A stretch of 64,000 nt of DNA from Chloroflexota bacterium (lineage in GTDB: Bacteria; Chloroflexota; UBA11872): the NCBI GenBank assembly GCA_026707285.1, contig JAPOXD010000053.1, positions 1-64,000 on the forward strand. Reading direction: 5' to 3'. The notes below the pieces were generated by a model. The model saw nothing but the letters and a program-made list of their open reading frames with translations. It ran no database searches and was not told where the DNA came from. The position numbers were made by a program, and so were the translations under genes. Below are positions 35,022 to 42,908 of this stretch, piece by piece. The stretch's first letter is position 1; each line of letters starts with the position of its first letter.

Positions 35022-36479
35022 ATGGAGCAGCGCTCGCCGCGACTCGATCTAGCTCGCGCGGCGGTGCTGGCGCTGCTGGCGGGCTTGATCTATGTCCTCT
35101 CCTCGGGGGGCCACGCCTACAGCGTGGACGAGATCACCAACTACGCTTCGGCCCGGGCGCTGGTTGAAACGGGCAGTCCCGACCTGTCCGGCGAGCAGCC
35201 GTTTCCCCGCGAGCAGCTGCTGACGCTGCGGCACCCGTCGACGGAGCGGACCACCGGCCGGTATGGCCTGCTGTCGTGGGCGGGAATGTCGCCCGCCTAT
35301 CTCCTTGCGAGCTGGACCAACTCGCTGCCGCCGGCCCCGTCGCCGACGTTTCCCCAGCCGAGCGCGGTGCGGCCGGTGGCCGCGCTGCTCTACGGGCCGC
35401 CGATCGCCGCCCTGCTCGTGGGTGCAACGTTTCTGCTGGGGCGCAATCTCGGCTTGCGACCCCGCTATGCCGCCGTGGCGGCAATGCTGCTGGCGTTTGC
35501 CAGCCCCCTCTGGGTGTACGCCCAGGGACTCGCCAACATCCCGCTCGCCGCGCTGTTCAGCGTGTTGGCGTTTGTGGCGGTCACCGGCTCGCGCTCAGGA
35601 GCCGGAGTCTGGGCCGTTGCCGGCGGCCTCACCGGACTTGCCGCGCTGACGCGGCCGGAGTTCGTGGTTCTCGCGCCGGCGGTCGGTGTCTTGGGCCTGT
35701 TGAGCGAGGGGCGCCTGTCGCGGGTCGGTCTGACCCGCGGGCTGGCGTTTGCCGCGGCGTGGGCCGTCGTGGCCATCCCGGGCATCGGCCTCTGGAACCT
35801 CTACCGAACCGGCGACTTCTTTGATGTCGGCTATCGGACGGCGTCGATCCTCTGGCAAACGGACCGCGCGTATATCGGCATGTTCGGCGTGCTGGCCAGT
35901 CCCAGCTTTGGGCTGCTCGTTTTCATGCCCGTCGCCGCCGTGGGGCTGTGGGGGATCCTCGGCGCGACGTCACGCCGGCCGGTCTGGCTGGTTATGTTGG
36001 CGCTGACCCTGCTGGCGGTCGTCGGCTATGGGTCATTCGACGACTGGTTCGGCGGCGTCTCCTGGGGACCTCGATACCTCACCACCGTCACGCCATTCCT
36101 GGCGCTCGGCGTGGGACTGGCGATGCAGTCGGCGTCGGCGACCCTGGGCATGCGCCTGGCGACGCTTGGCCTCGCGGCGTGGTCGACCGGCCTGTCGGTG
36201 CTGGGCGTGCTGTTCGACTACCAGTCGGGCTGGCGCAATCTCTGGGACCACGGGGCGCGCCCGGAGCAGATCGAGTGGAATCCGCACTTCTCACTCATCG
36301 GCGCCCACCTGCGGCTGGCCCGCCAGTGGGTCGATGGTCTGATCGGGCCGGATCTCTTCGTGGTGCACCGGCTGGGGCCGTGGACAATGGCGGTGCTGGC
36401 GGCGGGATTGCTGGTGGTTCTCGGCCTCGCCTGGGCGATCGAGACCCGCGGCGCCGGCTGGCGCCGCCGCAGCGGCTGA
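35022..36479 (+). CDS. GT-C fold membrane glycosyltransferase-like protein
   Basis: This 485-aa integral membrane protein has about 10-11 hydrophobic segments. The first is followed by an outside loop with AYSVDEITNYASA, the acidic D-E pair expected in GT-C enzymes (PMT, ArnT and relatives). These take sugar from a polyprenyl-phosphate donor. The ALTRPEFVVLAP loop and the SWGPRYLT segment are typical of large predicted mannosyl/arabinosyl transferases. The acceptor is unknown. ATG 35022 starts just before the first segment; the upstream open frame is unlikely to be used. Confidence 0.65.
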   Translation: MEQRSPRLDLARAAVLALLAGLIYVLSSGGHAYSVDEITNYASARALVETGSPDLSGEQPFPREQLLTLRHPSTERTTGRYGLLSWAGMSPAYLLASWTNSLPPAPSPTFPQPSAVRPVAALLYGPPIAALLVGATFLLGRNLGLRPRYAAVAAMLLAFASPLWVYAQGLANIPLAALFSVLAFVAVTGSRSGAGVWAVAGGLTGLAALTRPEFVVLAPAVGVLGLLSEGRLSRVGLTRGLAFAAAWAVVAIPGIGLWNLYRTGDFFDVGYRTASILWQTDRAYIGMFGVLASPSFGLLVFMPVAAVGLWGILGATSRRPVWLVMLALTLLAVVGYGSFDDWFGGVSWGPRYLTTVTPFLALGVGLAMQSASATLGMRLATLGLAAWSTGLSVLGVLFDYQSGWRNLWDHGARPEQIEWNPHFSLIGAHLRLARQWVDGLIGPDLFVVHRLGPWTMAVLAAGLLVVLGLAWAIETRGAGWRRRSG

Positions 36480-36513
36480 ACGACGTGGAGTTCGGGCCGC
36501 GCCACGGGGTTGT

Positions 36514-37944
36514 TCACTCCGGCGGCTGGCGCCCCATTCGGCGTGCCGCGAACAGCCCGAAACCAGGCGGCCCTGGTCGGACGCTCTCCACGAGGACGAG
36601 TGGGATCAGCGCGATCGCCGTCAGCGCGACGGCCGCGTCCGCCACCAGCAGCCACCAGCGTGGATCGGTGGTGAGGAGCCGCCCGATCGCGGCCAGCTTG
36701 CTGAGCGTGGCCTCGGGCGTGCTGTAGGCAACAAACTCCAGGTTTTGATCCGGCCAGGCCAACTCGCCGTTGATCCAGAGCCGACCGTCCTCGTAGCGGT
36801 TGCCATTGGTCAGGCCAACGCCAAGCTCCGCGCCGGGCGCGACATCGGCCGCGACTTGGGCGGCCAGCGGCTGGCCCTCAGCGGCGGTGAGCGGCGGTTG
36901 GAGCTCAATCATCTTCCAGCGCGGACAGTCGCCCACCGGGACCTCGATCGACCCTTCGGCCAGCGTCCGGTCGAGCGTGTCAAGGGGTGCGACGCGCACC
37001 GTGATCGCTCCCCCGTGACCGTCCCACTCGCAATTGAAGAGGAGGAGCTCGAGGCTCTGCACGGGCGTGGCCGGCATGCGGAACTCCTGGACCAGGGCTT
37101 CCTGGCGGCCGAGGGTCACCTCGAAGGCGCCGGAACGCGTATAGGGGGCCGGCGCCTCGATCAGCGGCGCACGGAAGAGGAACGCGAGCGCAAGGCTTCC
37201 GAGAATGGCCAGCGCCGCGATCGATCCGACGAGCGACCGACGCCAGCGGCCGCCGAAGAGGGGATACGGCGGCGGGCGACCATTGCGCAGCACGCCGACC
37301 GCGCTGAGTCCGATCAGCAGGGTCCCGCTGAACTCCGCAGTTTCTTCGAGCACGTATCCCAGCGCCACCGCGCCACCGGTGGGCATCCAGCGCCCGATCG
37401 CCTCCTGCACCAGCACAAACACCCAGCAGGCGATGCCAAGCGTCAGCGGCGCGCGGGCCGCCCGCACGCTCAGACCCTTGCGGACAAAGAACCACATCGC
37501 CAGCACGAACACGGCGACCAGCGGACTCACCAGCACGGGCCACGGCAGGCCGGTGCGTCCGGCCTGATCGAAGAGGGAGATTGGTCCACGGTCCTTGAAC
37601 TCGGCCAACTCCTCGAAGGTCAAGGCCGCGGCCGTCAGGGTCAGTGCGGCCCATCCGGCGACCGCAATCCAGCCGGCCGAGCGGCGGAAGCTGACGGCAG
37701 CGGCGGCGAGCGCAAGCGCCGTCACGCAAGCCAATCCGGCGGCCGACACGGAGTTGGCAATCGTGCCTTCGTTGTCGGCGTCCAGCCGGCCCAGGGTGGG
37801 GTCCCAGGGCGGAAGCAGCTCCGGGAATGCCAGGCTGAAGAGATGCGTGGCGGCATATCCGCCCCACCAGAAGGCCACCACGCCCAACAGCAGCACACGT
37901 GCCGTCCACTCCAACACGCGCCGGACGGCGATTCCCGTCATCAA
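36514..37944 (-). CDS. Large membrane protein of unknown function, copy 1
   Basis: This 476-aa protein has about seven hydrophobic segments in the first 260 residues. A soluble beta-rich domain follows (about 270-430), then a final membrane segment before the C-terminus. I do not recognise the family. It is a paralogue of the gene at 50481-51932: shared blocks include VFWWGG, EFRMP, YADGRLWINGxLAWPDQ and a closing L-AIxRLLT. Convergent with the GT-C gene, 34 bp apart. The double-strand insertion of cargo between the phage halves includes this gene. Confidence 0.7.
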   Translation of the reverse strand: MMTGIAVRRVLEWTARVLLLGVVAFWWGGYAATHLFSLAFPELLPPWDPTLGRLDADNEGTIANSVSAAGLACVTALALAAAAVSFRRSAGWIAVAGWAALTLTAAALTFEELAEFKDRGPISLFDQAGRTGLPWPVLVSPLVAVFVLAMWFFVRKGLSVRAARAPLTLGIACWVFVLVQEAIGRWMPTGGAVALGYVLEETAEFSGTLLIGLSAVGVLRNGRPPPYPLFGGRWRRSLVGSIAALAILGSLALAFLFRAPLIEAPAPYTRSGAFEVTLGRQEALVQEFRMPATPVQSLELLLFNCEWDGHGGAITVRVAPLDTLDRTLAEGSIEVPVGDCPRWKMIELQPPLTAAEGQPLAAQVAADVAPGAELGVGLTNGNRYEDGRLWINGELAWPDQNLEFVAYSTPEATLSKLAAIGRLLTTDPRWWLLVADAAVALTAIALIPLVLVESVRPGPPGFGLFAARRMGRQPPE

Positions 37945-38126
37945 GCGATGGGGCGGAGCGTGTCAGGGCGCATGGGCGAGGGCTGAGTGCTCAAGCGAAT
38001 GCAGTGGACCTTTGAGGCTACAGCGGCCGGCCGCACGTCGCATCGAAACCGGCGCTCCCGTCGCCGGTACGCGTTTTCGACACCGGCAAGCATCGAGCCC
38101 GGTGCCCGGTCCAGCGGGTGTCTCGC

Positions 38127-39581
38127 CTACTGGAACCGGTCCGGCGCGCGCGTGAAGTTGATCTGGGGTCCGGCGGCGCGGACGGCGGCCTCGCCGCCGC
38201 TGCGCTCCACCAGTCGGCGCTGGTCCGCCTTGGCCTCGGCCTCGACTGCCTCGGGATCGACGATCGTGCGCAGTTGCGCCTCGAAGCGCTGCAGCTCGGC
38301 GGCGAATGAGGGATCGCCCGCCAGGTCCTGACGCTCCTCCGGGTCGTTCGCCAGGTCGAAGAGTTGCGGCGGAAAGCCGTGGTAGTGCACGTATTTCCAG
38401 CGCTCGTCGCGCAGCATGAACGCGCCCGACACCGAGCCGCTGGCGTGGTATTCGGCGAACGTCGTGCGCGACGCCGGTCCCTCGCCCCGCGCGAGCGGCC
38501 ACAGCGACATGCCGGGCAGGTCCGCGTCGGCGGCCTCGAGCGGCACGCCCACCCCCTCGCAAATGGTCGGAAAGGCGTCCACCAGCGAGACGCTCACGTC
38601 GCGCACCGCGCCAATCGGCACGTCGGGTCCGGCCAGGATCAGCGGCGCGGCCACGGCGCTGTCGTACATCACGCTCTTGCCCCAGAGCCCGTAGTCGCCC
38701 AGCGTCTCGCCGTGGTCGCTGGTGTAGATCACGCGGGTGCTGTCGGCCAGGCCGCACGCCTCCAGCGCGTCCAGCACACGCCCGATCTGCCGGTCCAGAT
38801 AGGTGCACATGCCCAGGTAGGCGGCGATGGCGCGGCGCGTGGGCTCCTCGCCCGGGAAGTCGTCGGGCGTGAATATCCGCGCCTCGCGGAACGCCGACAC
38901 GTGCGGATGATCCGGCCACTCGTCGGGCTGCCACTGGATCGGCAGCGGCACGTCGTGCAGCGGGTAGCGCGCGAAGTCGGACGGCGGCGCGATCAGCGGA
39001 AAGTGCGGCAGCGTGAAGGAGACGAAGAGGCACCAGGGCTCCAGGTGCCGTCCAGACTCGTCCCGGAGCCAGGCGCAGGCCTCGTCGGCGATGGCGGCGT
39101 CGAAGCGCAGGTATTCCGAATCGCCCGGCCCCGCCGCGTGAACGTTCTCGAGCTGGCGGCGCGCGCGCGGCATGTTCCAGCGAATCGAGCCGAACGCGTC
39201 GCCGCGCTCGAACATCACGTGCATGGGAAGGCGCTGGTCCGGCAGTCCGATGTCGTCGCGCGTGTTGCGGTAGTGCAGCTTGCCGATCGAGGTGACCTGG
39301 CGGCCGTGGGCGCCCAGCCGGTGGCCCCAGCTTGGCGCCGCCTCGCCGGTGTAGGGCATGGCGTTGTCCCAGGCGCCGATCTCGTGGCCGTAGCGCCCGG
39401 TGAGGAAGCTCGCCCGCGAGGGCACGCAGATGGGGATGTTGCACGCGGCGTTGGTGAAGCGCGTACCGCGGGCCGCCAGCACGTCGAGGTGCGGCGTCTG
39501 GACCAGCGGATGCCCGGCGCAGCCGAGCACGCGGGCGTTGTGCTCGTCCGACATGATGACGAGCAGGTTTTGGGGTTGCAT
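38127..39581 (-). CDS. Type I sulfatase
   Basis: This 484-aa protein is an alkaline-phosphatase-superfamily sulfatase that hydrolyses sulfate esters from sugars, choline or phenols. The formylglycine-forming motif CVPSRASFLTGR is intact (C-x-P-S-R). Metal ligands lie in MSDEHNARVLG and YTSDHGETLGDYGLWGK, and GKLHYRN supplies further site residues. There is no signal peptide, so it is probably cytoplasmic. ATG 39581 has GGAG 7 nt upstream; an ATG at 39602 is also in frame. A formylglycine-generating enzyme would be needed from elsewhere in the genome. Confidence 0.9.
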   Translation of the reverse strand: MQPQNLLVIMSDEHNARVLGCAGHPLVQTPHLDVLAARGTRFTNAACNIPICVPSRASFLTGRYGHEIGAWDNAMPYTGEAAPSWGHRLGAHGRQVTSIGKLHYRNTRDDIGLPDQRLPMHVMFERGDAFGSIRWNMPRARRQLENVHAAGPGDSEYLRFDAAIADEACAWLRDESGRHLEPWCLFVSFTLPHFPLIAPPSDFARYPLHDVPLPIQWQPDEWPDHPHVSAFREARIFTPDDFPGEEPTRRAIAAYLGMCTYLDRQIGRVLDALEACGLADSTRVIYTSDHGETLGDYGLWGKSVMYDSAVAAPLILAGPDVPIGAVRDVSVSLVDAFPTICEGVGVPLEAADADLPGMSLWPLARGEGPASRTTFAEYHASGSVSGAFMLRDERWKYVHYHGFPPQLFDLANDPEERQDLAGDPSFAAELQRFEAQLRTIVDPEAVEAEAKADQRRLVERSGGEAAVRAAGPQINFTRAPDRFQ

Positions 39582-39604
39582 TGTTGATCTCCGGCGCGGC
39601 ATCG

Positions 39605-40003
39605 CTACGACAGGTCGACCAGCGAGACCGCAACGTCCGTCGCGGAACGCAGGATCTCTCGGTCAGCGGTCACCAGAGGCACATCTAGTTGGCGTGCCAA
39701 GACCACGAATTCGGCGTCATAGGCGCTCAGTCCACAGGCCAGCGCGGTGTCCAAGACGTCAGTGCTCGGAACCGTGAACACACGATCCCCCAGCACCTCC
39801 ACCGCGTCCGCGCACATCACCTCAGCATGCTCCGGCGACAGCGCGTCCCGTCGCACGAAGCCCACCAGCGCGTTGCGCAGCTCGCTGAGCAGGATTCCGG
39901 GTGCCGCCCACAGGGGATCCCGCTCCAGGAGCTGCGTTGCGTCAGGCCCGCTCGGGCCGCCGATGAGCAGGTAGACCATGATGTTCGTGTCGACCACGAT
40001 CAC
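39605..40003 (-). CDS. PIN-domain toxin (FitB/VapC-like)
   Basis: This 132-aa PIN ribonuclease has the acidic quartet at VVDTNIMVYL (Asp5), LLSELRNAL (Glu), SAYDAEFVVLA and VTADREIL (Asp). Such toxins cleave tRNA or rRNA until their antitoxin binds. ATG 40003 overlaps the antitoxin stop by 4 bp, the usual coupled layout. It lies in the cargo between the phage halves. Confidence 0.88.
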   Translation of the reverse strand: MIVVDTNIMVYLLIGGPSGPDATQLLERDPLWAAPGILLSELRNALVGFVRRDALSPEHAEVMCADAVEVLGDRVFTVPSTDVLDTALACGLSAYDAEFVVLARQLDVPLVTADREILRSATDVAVSLVDLS

Positions 40004-40242
40004 AGGCGACCGGCGTTTCGCAACTCCCGCAGTGTCGCCTCGCTGAGGTCGATCGGGCCCAGAGTCTCGCGGCGCTGTCGAATCCGCGCCAGCAGTGCCG
40101 TGACGTCTGCGGTACCGGGTCGAACGGAAGCCGTAAGGCGCGCCAGGATCTCGCCGTTCAGGCTGCGATGGTTGCGCGCTGCCGCCGCCTTCAGTTCGCG
40201 GTGCAGGTCGTCAGGAATTCCTCGCAGCGCAATCTGCCGCAT
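40000..40242 (-). CDS. FitA/VapB-type ribbon-helix-helix antitoxin
   Basis: This 80-aa protein starts with an arc-like ribbon-helix-helix: IALRGIPDDLHRELKAAAARNHRSLNGEILARL. The basic, antitoxin-typical C-terminus would insert into the PIN toxin encoded directly downstream. The pair resembles FitAB. A GGAGAG ribosome site precedes ATG 40242. The complex probably represses its own promoter, and TGATATCA at 40259-40266 is a candidate operator. Confidence 0.87.
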   Translation of the reverse strand: MRQIALRGIPDDLHRELKAAAARNHRSLNGEILARLTASVRPGTADVTALLARIRQRRETLGPIDLSEATLRELRNAGRL

Positions 40243-40258
40243 GGTGTCTCTCCAATAG

Positions 40259-40266
40259 TGATATCA
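40259..40266 (-). promoter_or_regulatory. Candidate TA operator TGATATCA
   Basis: A perfect 8-bp palindrome 17 bp before the antitoxin start, in an AT-rich promoter stretch. Autoregulation through such palindromes is usual for FitA-type complexes. Confidence 0.35.
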
Positions 40267-40396
40267 AGACGATAGCACACCAACATCCACGAGGTCCTTG
40301 CCAAGATTCCCATGAGAATCCCCACGCTGCACGCAGACCGGGCCACCGAACTCCGTCTGATGCCGCCGCGCAATGCCTTGTCGCTTTGTACTCGAC

Positions 40397-40425
40397 TTGC
40401 ATACGTTACTAAAGTTACGTAGAGT
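40397..40425 (+). promoter_or_regulatory. Predicted promoter/operator of the second phage half
   Basis: -35 TTGCAT (40397-40402), 17-bp spacer and -10 TAGAGT (40420-40425). The spacer contains GTTACTAAAGTTAC (40405-40418), sharing GTTACTA with the spacer at 29730, and lies within TACGT-N10-ACGTA (40402-40421). The capsid gene starts about 370 bp downstream. Confidence 0.45.
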
Positions 40426-40796
40426 TCCCTATGTAAGCACGCACGCGGATGCGCCCGGCGCTCCGGACCCGGAGCCGCGCGAGTGGGTCCCGTGGGTGTG
40501 CGCCGCGGTCGGCGCCCGGTGTGGCCGGGCCGGCCCGCAGGCGGCGGACGCGCCTCGCAAGGCGGATGGACGCCCGTGTGGACCGGCGCCGGCGCTCCGG
40601 CGTCCCGATCGACGGGCGCCGCACGCTTCCGCGCGGCTGGAAGGCGGCGGTCCGGCGGCATCACCGGCAGGAGTCCGGCCCGGTGTCCCGGCCGCCGCCT
40701 TTGGGACGCCCTTTACCCAGGGGGTCGTCTCCCGGATCCGCGCGGCGAGCCTTCATTGCTCCCCCGACGCCCGTTTGGGGCGTGAAAGGAGAGTCC
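40426..40796 (+). other. Long leader before the capsid gene
   Basis: No convincing gene is seen. All three forward frames are largely open because of the very high GC, but their products are Arg/Pro/Gly-rich without any domain. In related phages a scaffold or protease gene would stand here, so decayed coding sequence is possible. It ends with AAAGGAGAG just before the capsid start. Confidence 0.4.
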
Positions 40797-41651
40797 ATGG
40801 CGATTACGACGGGCGCCTCGATCGGAGACGTCGTCGACACGGTGATCGCTGAAGCGCGCCGGACCCAGTTGCACCGCACGGTCATGGAGCCGCTGGTGCG
40901 CACCTACCGCGTGAGTCGCGGTGCCGGCGACACGCTGGAGATTCCCAAGTTCGGCACGGTCACGGCCGGCGCCCTCACCGAGGGCGTGGATATGACTAAC
41001 CCGCAGACGCTGGCGACCACCAAGGTCACGATCACGCCGGCCGAGGTTGGCGCGCAGATCGTGATCACGGACCGGGCGCTGCGCACCGCCCGCGAGGACA
41101 TGGCGCGCGCCGCCGGCCGCGTGCTCGGCGACGCGGTGGCCAAGAAGCTGGACGCCGACTTGCTGGGGCTGCTCGACGGCTTCGGCACCTCGCTGGGCGC
41201 GGCCGGAGAGTCCATCTCCATGGGTCACTTGCGCGCGGCGGTGTCGCGGCTGCACGCGGCCGCCGAGCCGGCGCCCATGCCCTACTCCGCGGTGCTGCAT
41301 CCCTACCAGGCGCATGACCTGGCGGCGGACCTTGCGCCCGTCGGCACCTATCCGGTGCCCAGCGGCATCTCGCAGACGGTGCTCGAGAACCACTGGGTCG
41401 GTCGCGCCTTCGGGGTCGACCTCTTCCAGGCCGGCAACCTGCCGGTGGATGGCGAAGACGATGCCAAGGGCGGTGTGTTTTCGCGCGAGGCGCTGGTCCT
41501 GGTGATCTTCAAGGACTGGGCCGTGGAGCGCGAGCGCGACGCCTCGCTGCGGGCCTGGGAGCTCAACGTCGTGGCCGACTACGGCTACGCCGAGTACCAG
41601 GACGCCTGGGGCGTGGAGATGTACTTCGACGCCGCGGCGCCCAGCAGCTAG
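40797..41651 (+). CDS. Major capsid protein
   Basis: This 284-aa protein has the features of an HK97-fold coat protein of podovirus-like phages. An N-terminal helix (EARRTQLHRTVMEPLVR) leads into DTLEIPKFGTVTAGALTEG. Then come VTITPAEVGAQIVITDRAL, a spine helix DAVAKKLDADLLGLLDGFG, SAVLHPYQAHDLA, and a final P-domain segment EYQDAWGVEMYFDAAAP. ATG 40797 is set by AAAGGAG 6-7 nt upstream. No scaffold or maturation protease gene is adjacent. Confidence 0.78.
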   Translation: MAITTGASIGDVVDTVIAEARRTQLHRTVMEPLVRTYRVSRGAGDTLEIPKFGTVTAGALTEGVDMTNPQTLATTKVTITPAEVGAQIVITDRALRTAREDMARAAGRVLGDAVAKKLDADLLGLLDGFGTSLGAAGESISMGHLRAAVSRLHAAAEPAPMPYSAVLHPYQAHDLAADLAPVGTYPVPSGISQTVLENHWVGRAFGVDLFQAGNLPVDGEDDAKGGVFSREALVLVIFKDWAVERERDASLRAWELNVVADYGYAEYQDAWGVEMYFDAAAPSS

Positions 41652-41704
41652 GCCGCGGGAGCCCCGGCCGAGATCGCATGCAACGACTTCGGCGCGGCGC
41701 GGCG

Positions 41705-41816
41705 CAGGGGCGGTTCACGAACCGCCCCTGCCTCCTGGTAGGGCCGCCCCTCGTGGGCGCCCGTGGCTGGGGCACGGGGCACACGCGGGCGGCCACAAGG
41801 TCCGCCCCTACGGGAG
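41705..41816. repeat. Dispersed repeat family F after the capsid gene
   Basis: CAGGGGCGGTT and AACCGCCCCTG (41705-41730) form a perfect 11-bp hairpin with a CACG loop. It is followed by GGGCCGCCCCTCGTGGGCGC and GGCGGCCACAAGGTCCGCCC blocks. A related GGGCGCCC element is at 628-655. The hairpin may reduce read-through after the highly expressed capsid gene, but it has no T-tract. Confidence 0.6.
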
Positions 41817-41860
41817 TGACGACCGGCGCTGCCTGGCGCCGGCGAAGAAGGGACGTGTGA

Positions 41861-42088
41861 ATGTCTGGTCCGATCATCTGGATTCCGCGGGAGCGCCGGG
41901 CGCGGCTGGTGCACCGGTTTCGCGGCGCGACGCCGCATTCGCCGGTGGTGGTGGTGACCCCCGACGCGAGCGAGGCTGCCGACGCGGCGGCGGCGGCGCT
42001 CGAACGCCAGCGCCGGCGTTTGGCCGACCGCGGCAGCGCCTTCAGCGAGCGCCTCGACGCCCAGCGGCCCCAATGGCGCGACGCTTGA
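41861..42088 (+). CDS. Small phage protein of unknown function
   Basis: This 75-aa protein has a short strand-rich start (GPIIWIPRERRARLVHRF) and an Ala/Arg-rich helix (about 38-65). AAGGGA lies 7 nt before ATG 41861. The position between capsid and connector genes suggests a minor head protein. No family is recognised. Confidence 0.55.
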   Translation: MSGPIIWIPRERRARLVHRFRGATPHSPVVVVTPDASEAADAAAAALERQRRRLADRGSAFSERLDAQRPQWRDA

Positions 42089-42095
42089 TGGGTGG

Positions 42096-42908
42096 GTGGT
42101 CGTGAGCGTCACGCGAGCGGCGCTGCGGCAGGCCGTGGCCGCGCGGATGATGCGCACGGTGGTCGGCGTGGCCAGCGGCGGGTCCACCGTGGCGCTGGCC
42201 GACCCGGACCGGCTCCAAGACGCCGGCGCGTCGGACGACGCGTGGACCGGCGCCTGGCTGCACATCACCGCGGGGGCCAATGCGGGCGAGGTCCGGCGCG
42301 TGACGGTCTACGACCCGGCGTCGGGGTCGGTCACGGTCAATCGGCCCTTTGCACAGCCCATCGACGGGACGTCGGCCTACGAGCTGCTGCGCCTGCTCTC
42401 GCCGGCGGAGCTGCATCAGGCCATTGACGACACGCTGACGCGCTGCTGGCGCCGAACGCTGGCCGACCTGACGTCGGTCGCCGACGCTCAGCGGCAGTTC
42501 CCGCTGCCGGCCTGGGTCACTCGACGCCAGCAGGTCGTCGAGGTTTGGGAGCGTCGCGGCGAGCACCTGCGCGCGGTGGATTGGTGGCGGCTCAGGCGAC
42601 GTCCGGTTGCCAGCCCTTCGCCGTTCTGGTTGGAGGTTGGGCACGCGCCGGGCGGGGCGTTGGTGGTCGAGGCGCTGCGTCCCTACGAGGCTCTGGCCAA
42701 CGACCAGGGCATCACCGACGCCCCGGCTGACTGGGTAGTGGCGGGGGCGCTGGCGCACGCCTATCGGCGCCTGCGCCGGGACGCGCCGGCGGCGGATGTG
42801 GACCGATATGCCGCGCTGCAGTGGGAAGCCGCGCACGAGTTTCAGCGGCTCTCCCGGCTCTACCAGCCCCGAGCCGTGCGGCGGGTGCAGCTCGGGGAGC
42901 GGCTGTAG
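42096..42908 (+). CDS. Phage connector / tail-tube-A-like protein
   Basis: This protein of about 270 aa lies directly after the capsid genes and abuts the next large protein gene without a gap. Central helices (LLSPAELHQAIDDTLTRCWRRTL) and a C-terminal helical part (DWVVAGALAHAYRRLRRDAP, YAALQWEAAHEFQRL) resemble head-tail connectors such as tail tubular protein A of T7-like phages. An N-terminal beta region binds no obvious motif. The assignment rests mainly on gene order. Confidence 0.5.
   Translation: MVVSVTRAALRQAVAARMMRTVVGVASGGSTVALADPDRLQDAGASDDAWTGAWLHITAGANAGEVRRVTVYDPASGSVTVNRPFAQPIDGTSAYELLRLLSPAELHQAIDDTLTRCWRRTLADLTSVADAQRQFPLPAWVTRRQQVVEVWERRGEHLRAVDWWRLRRRPVASPSPFWLEVGHAPGGALVVEALRPYEALANDQGITDAPADWVVAGALAHAYRRLRRDAPAADVDRYAALQWEAAHEFQRLSRLYQPRAVRRVQLGERL

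Noticed and set aside
40449-40796. In-frame upstream extension of the capsid gene
   Set aside because: The 116 extra residues are Arg/Pro-rich without similarity, and a strong AAAGGAG site sets the start at 40797.
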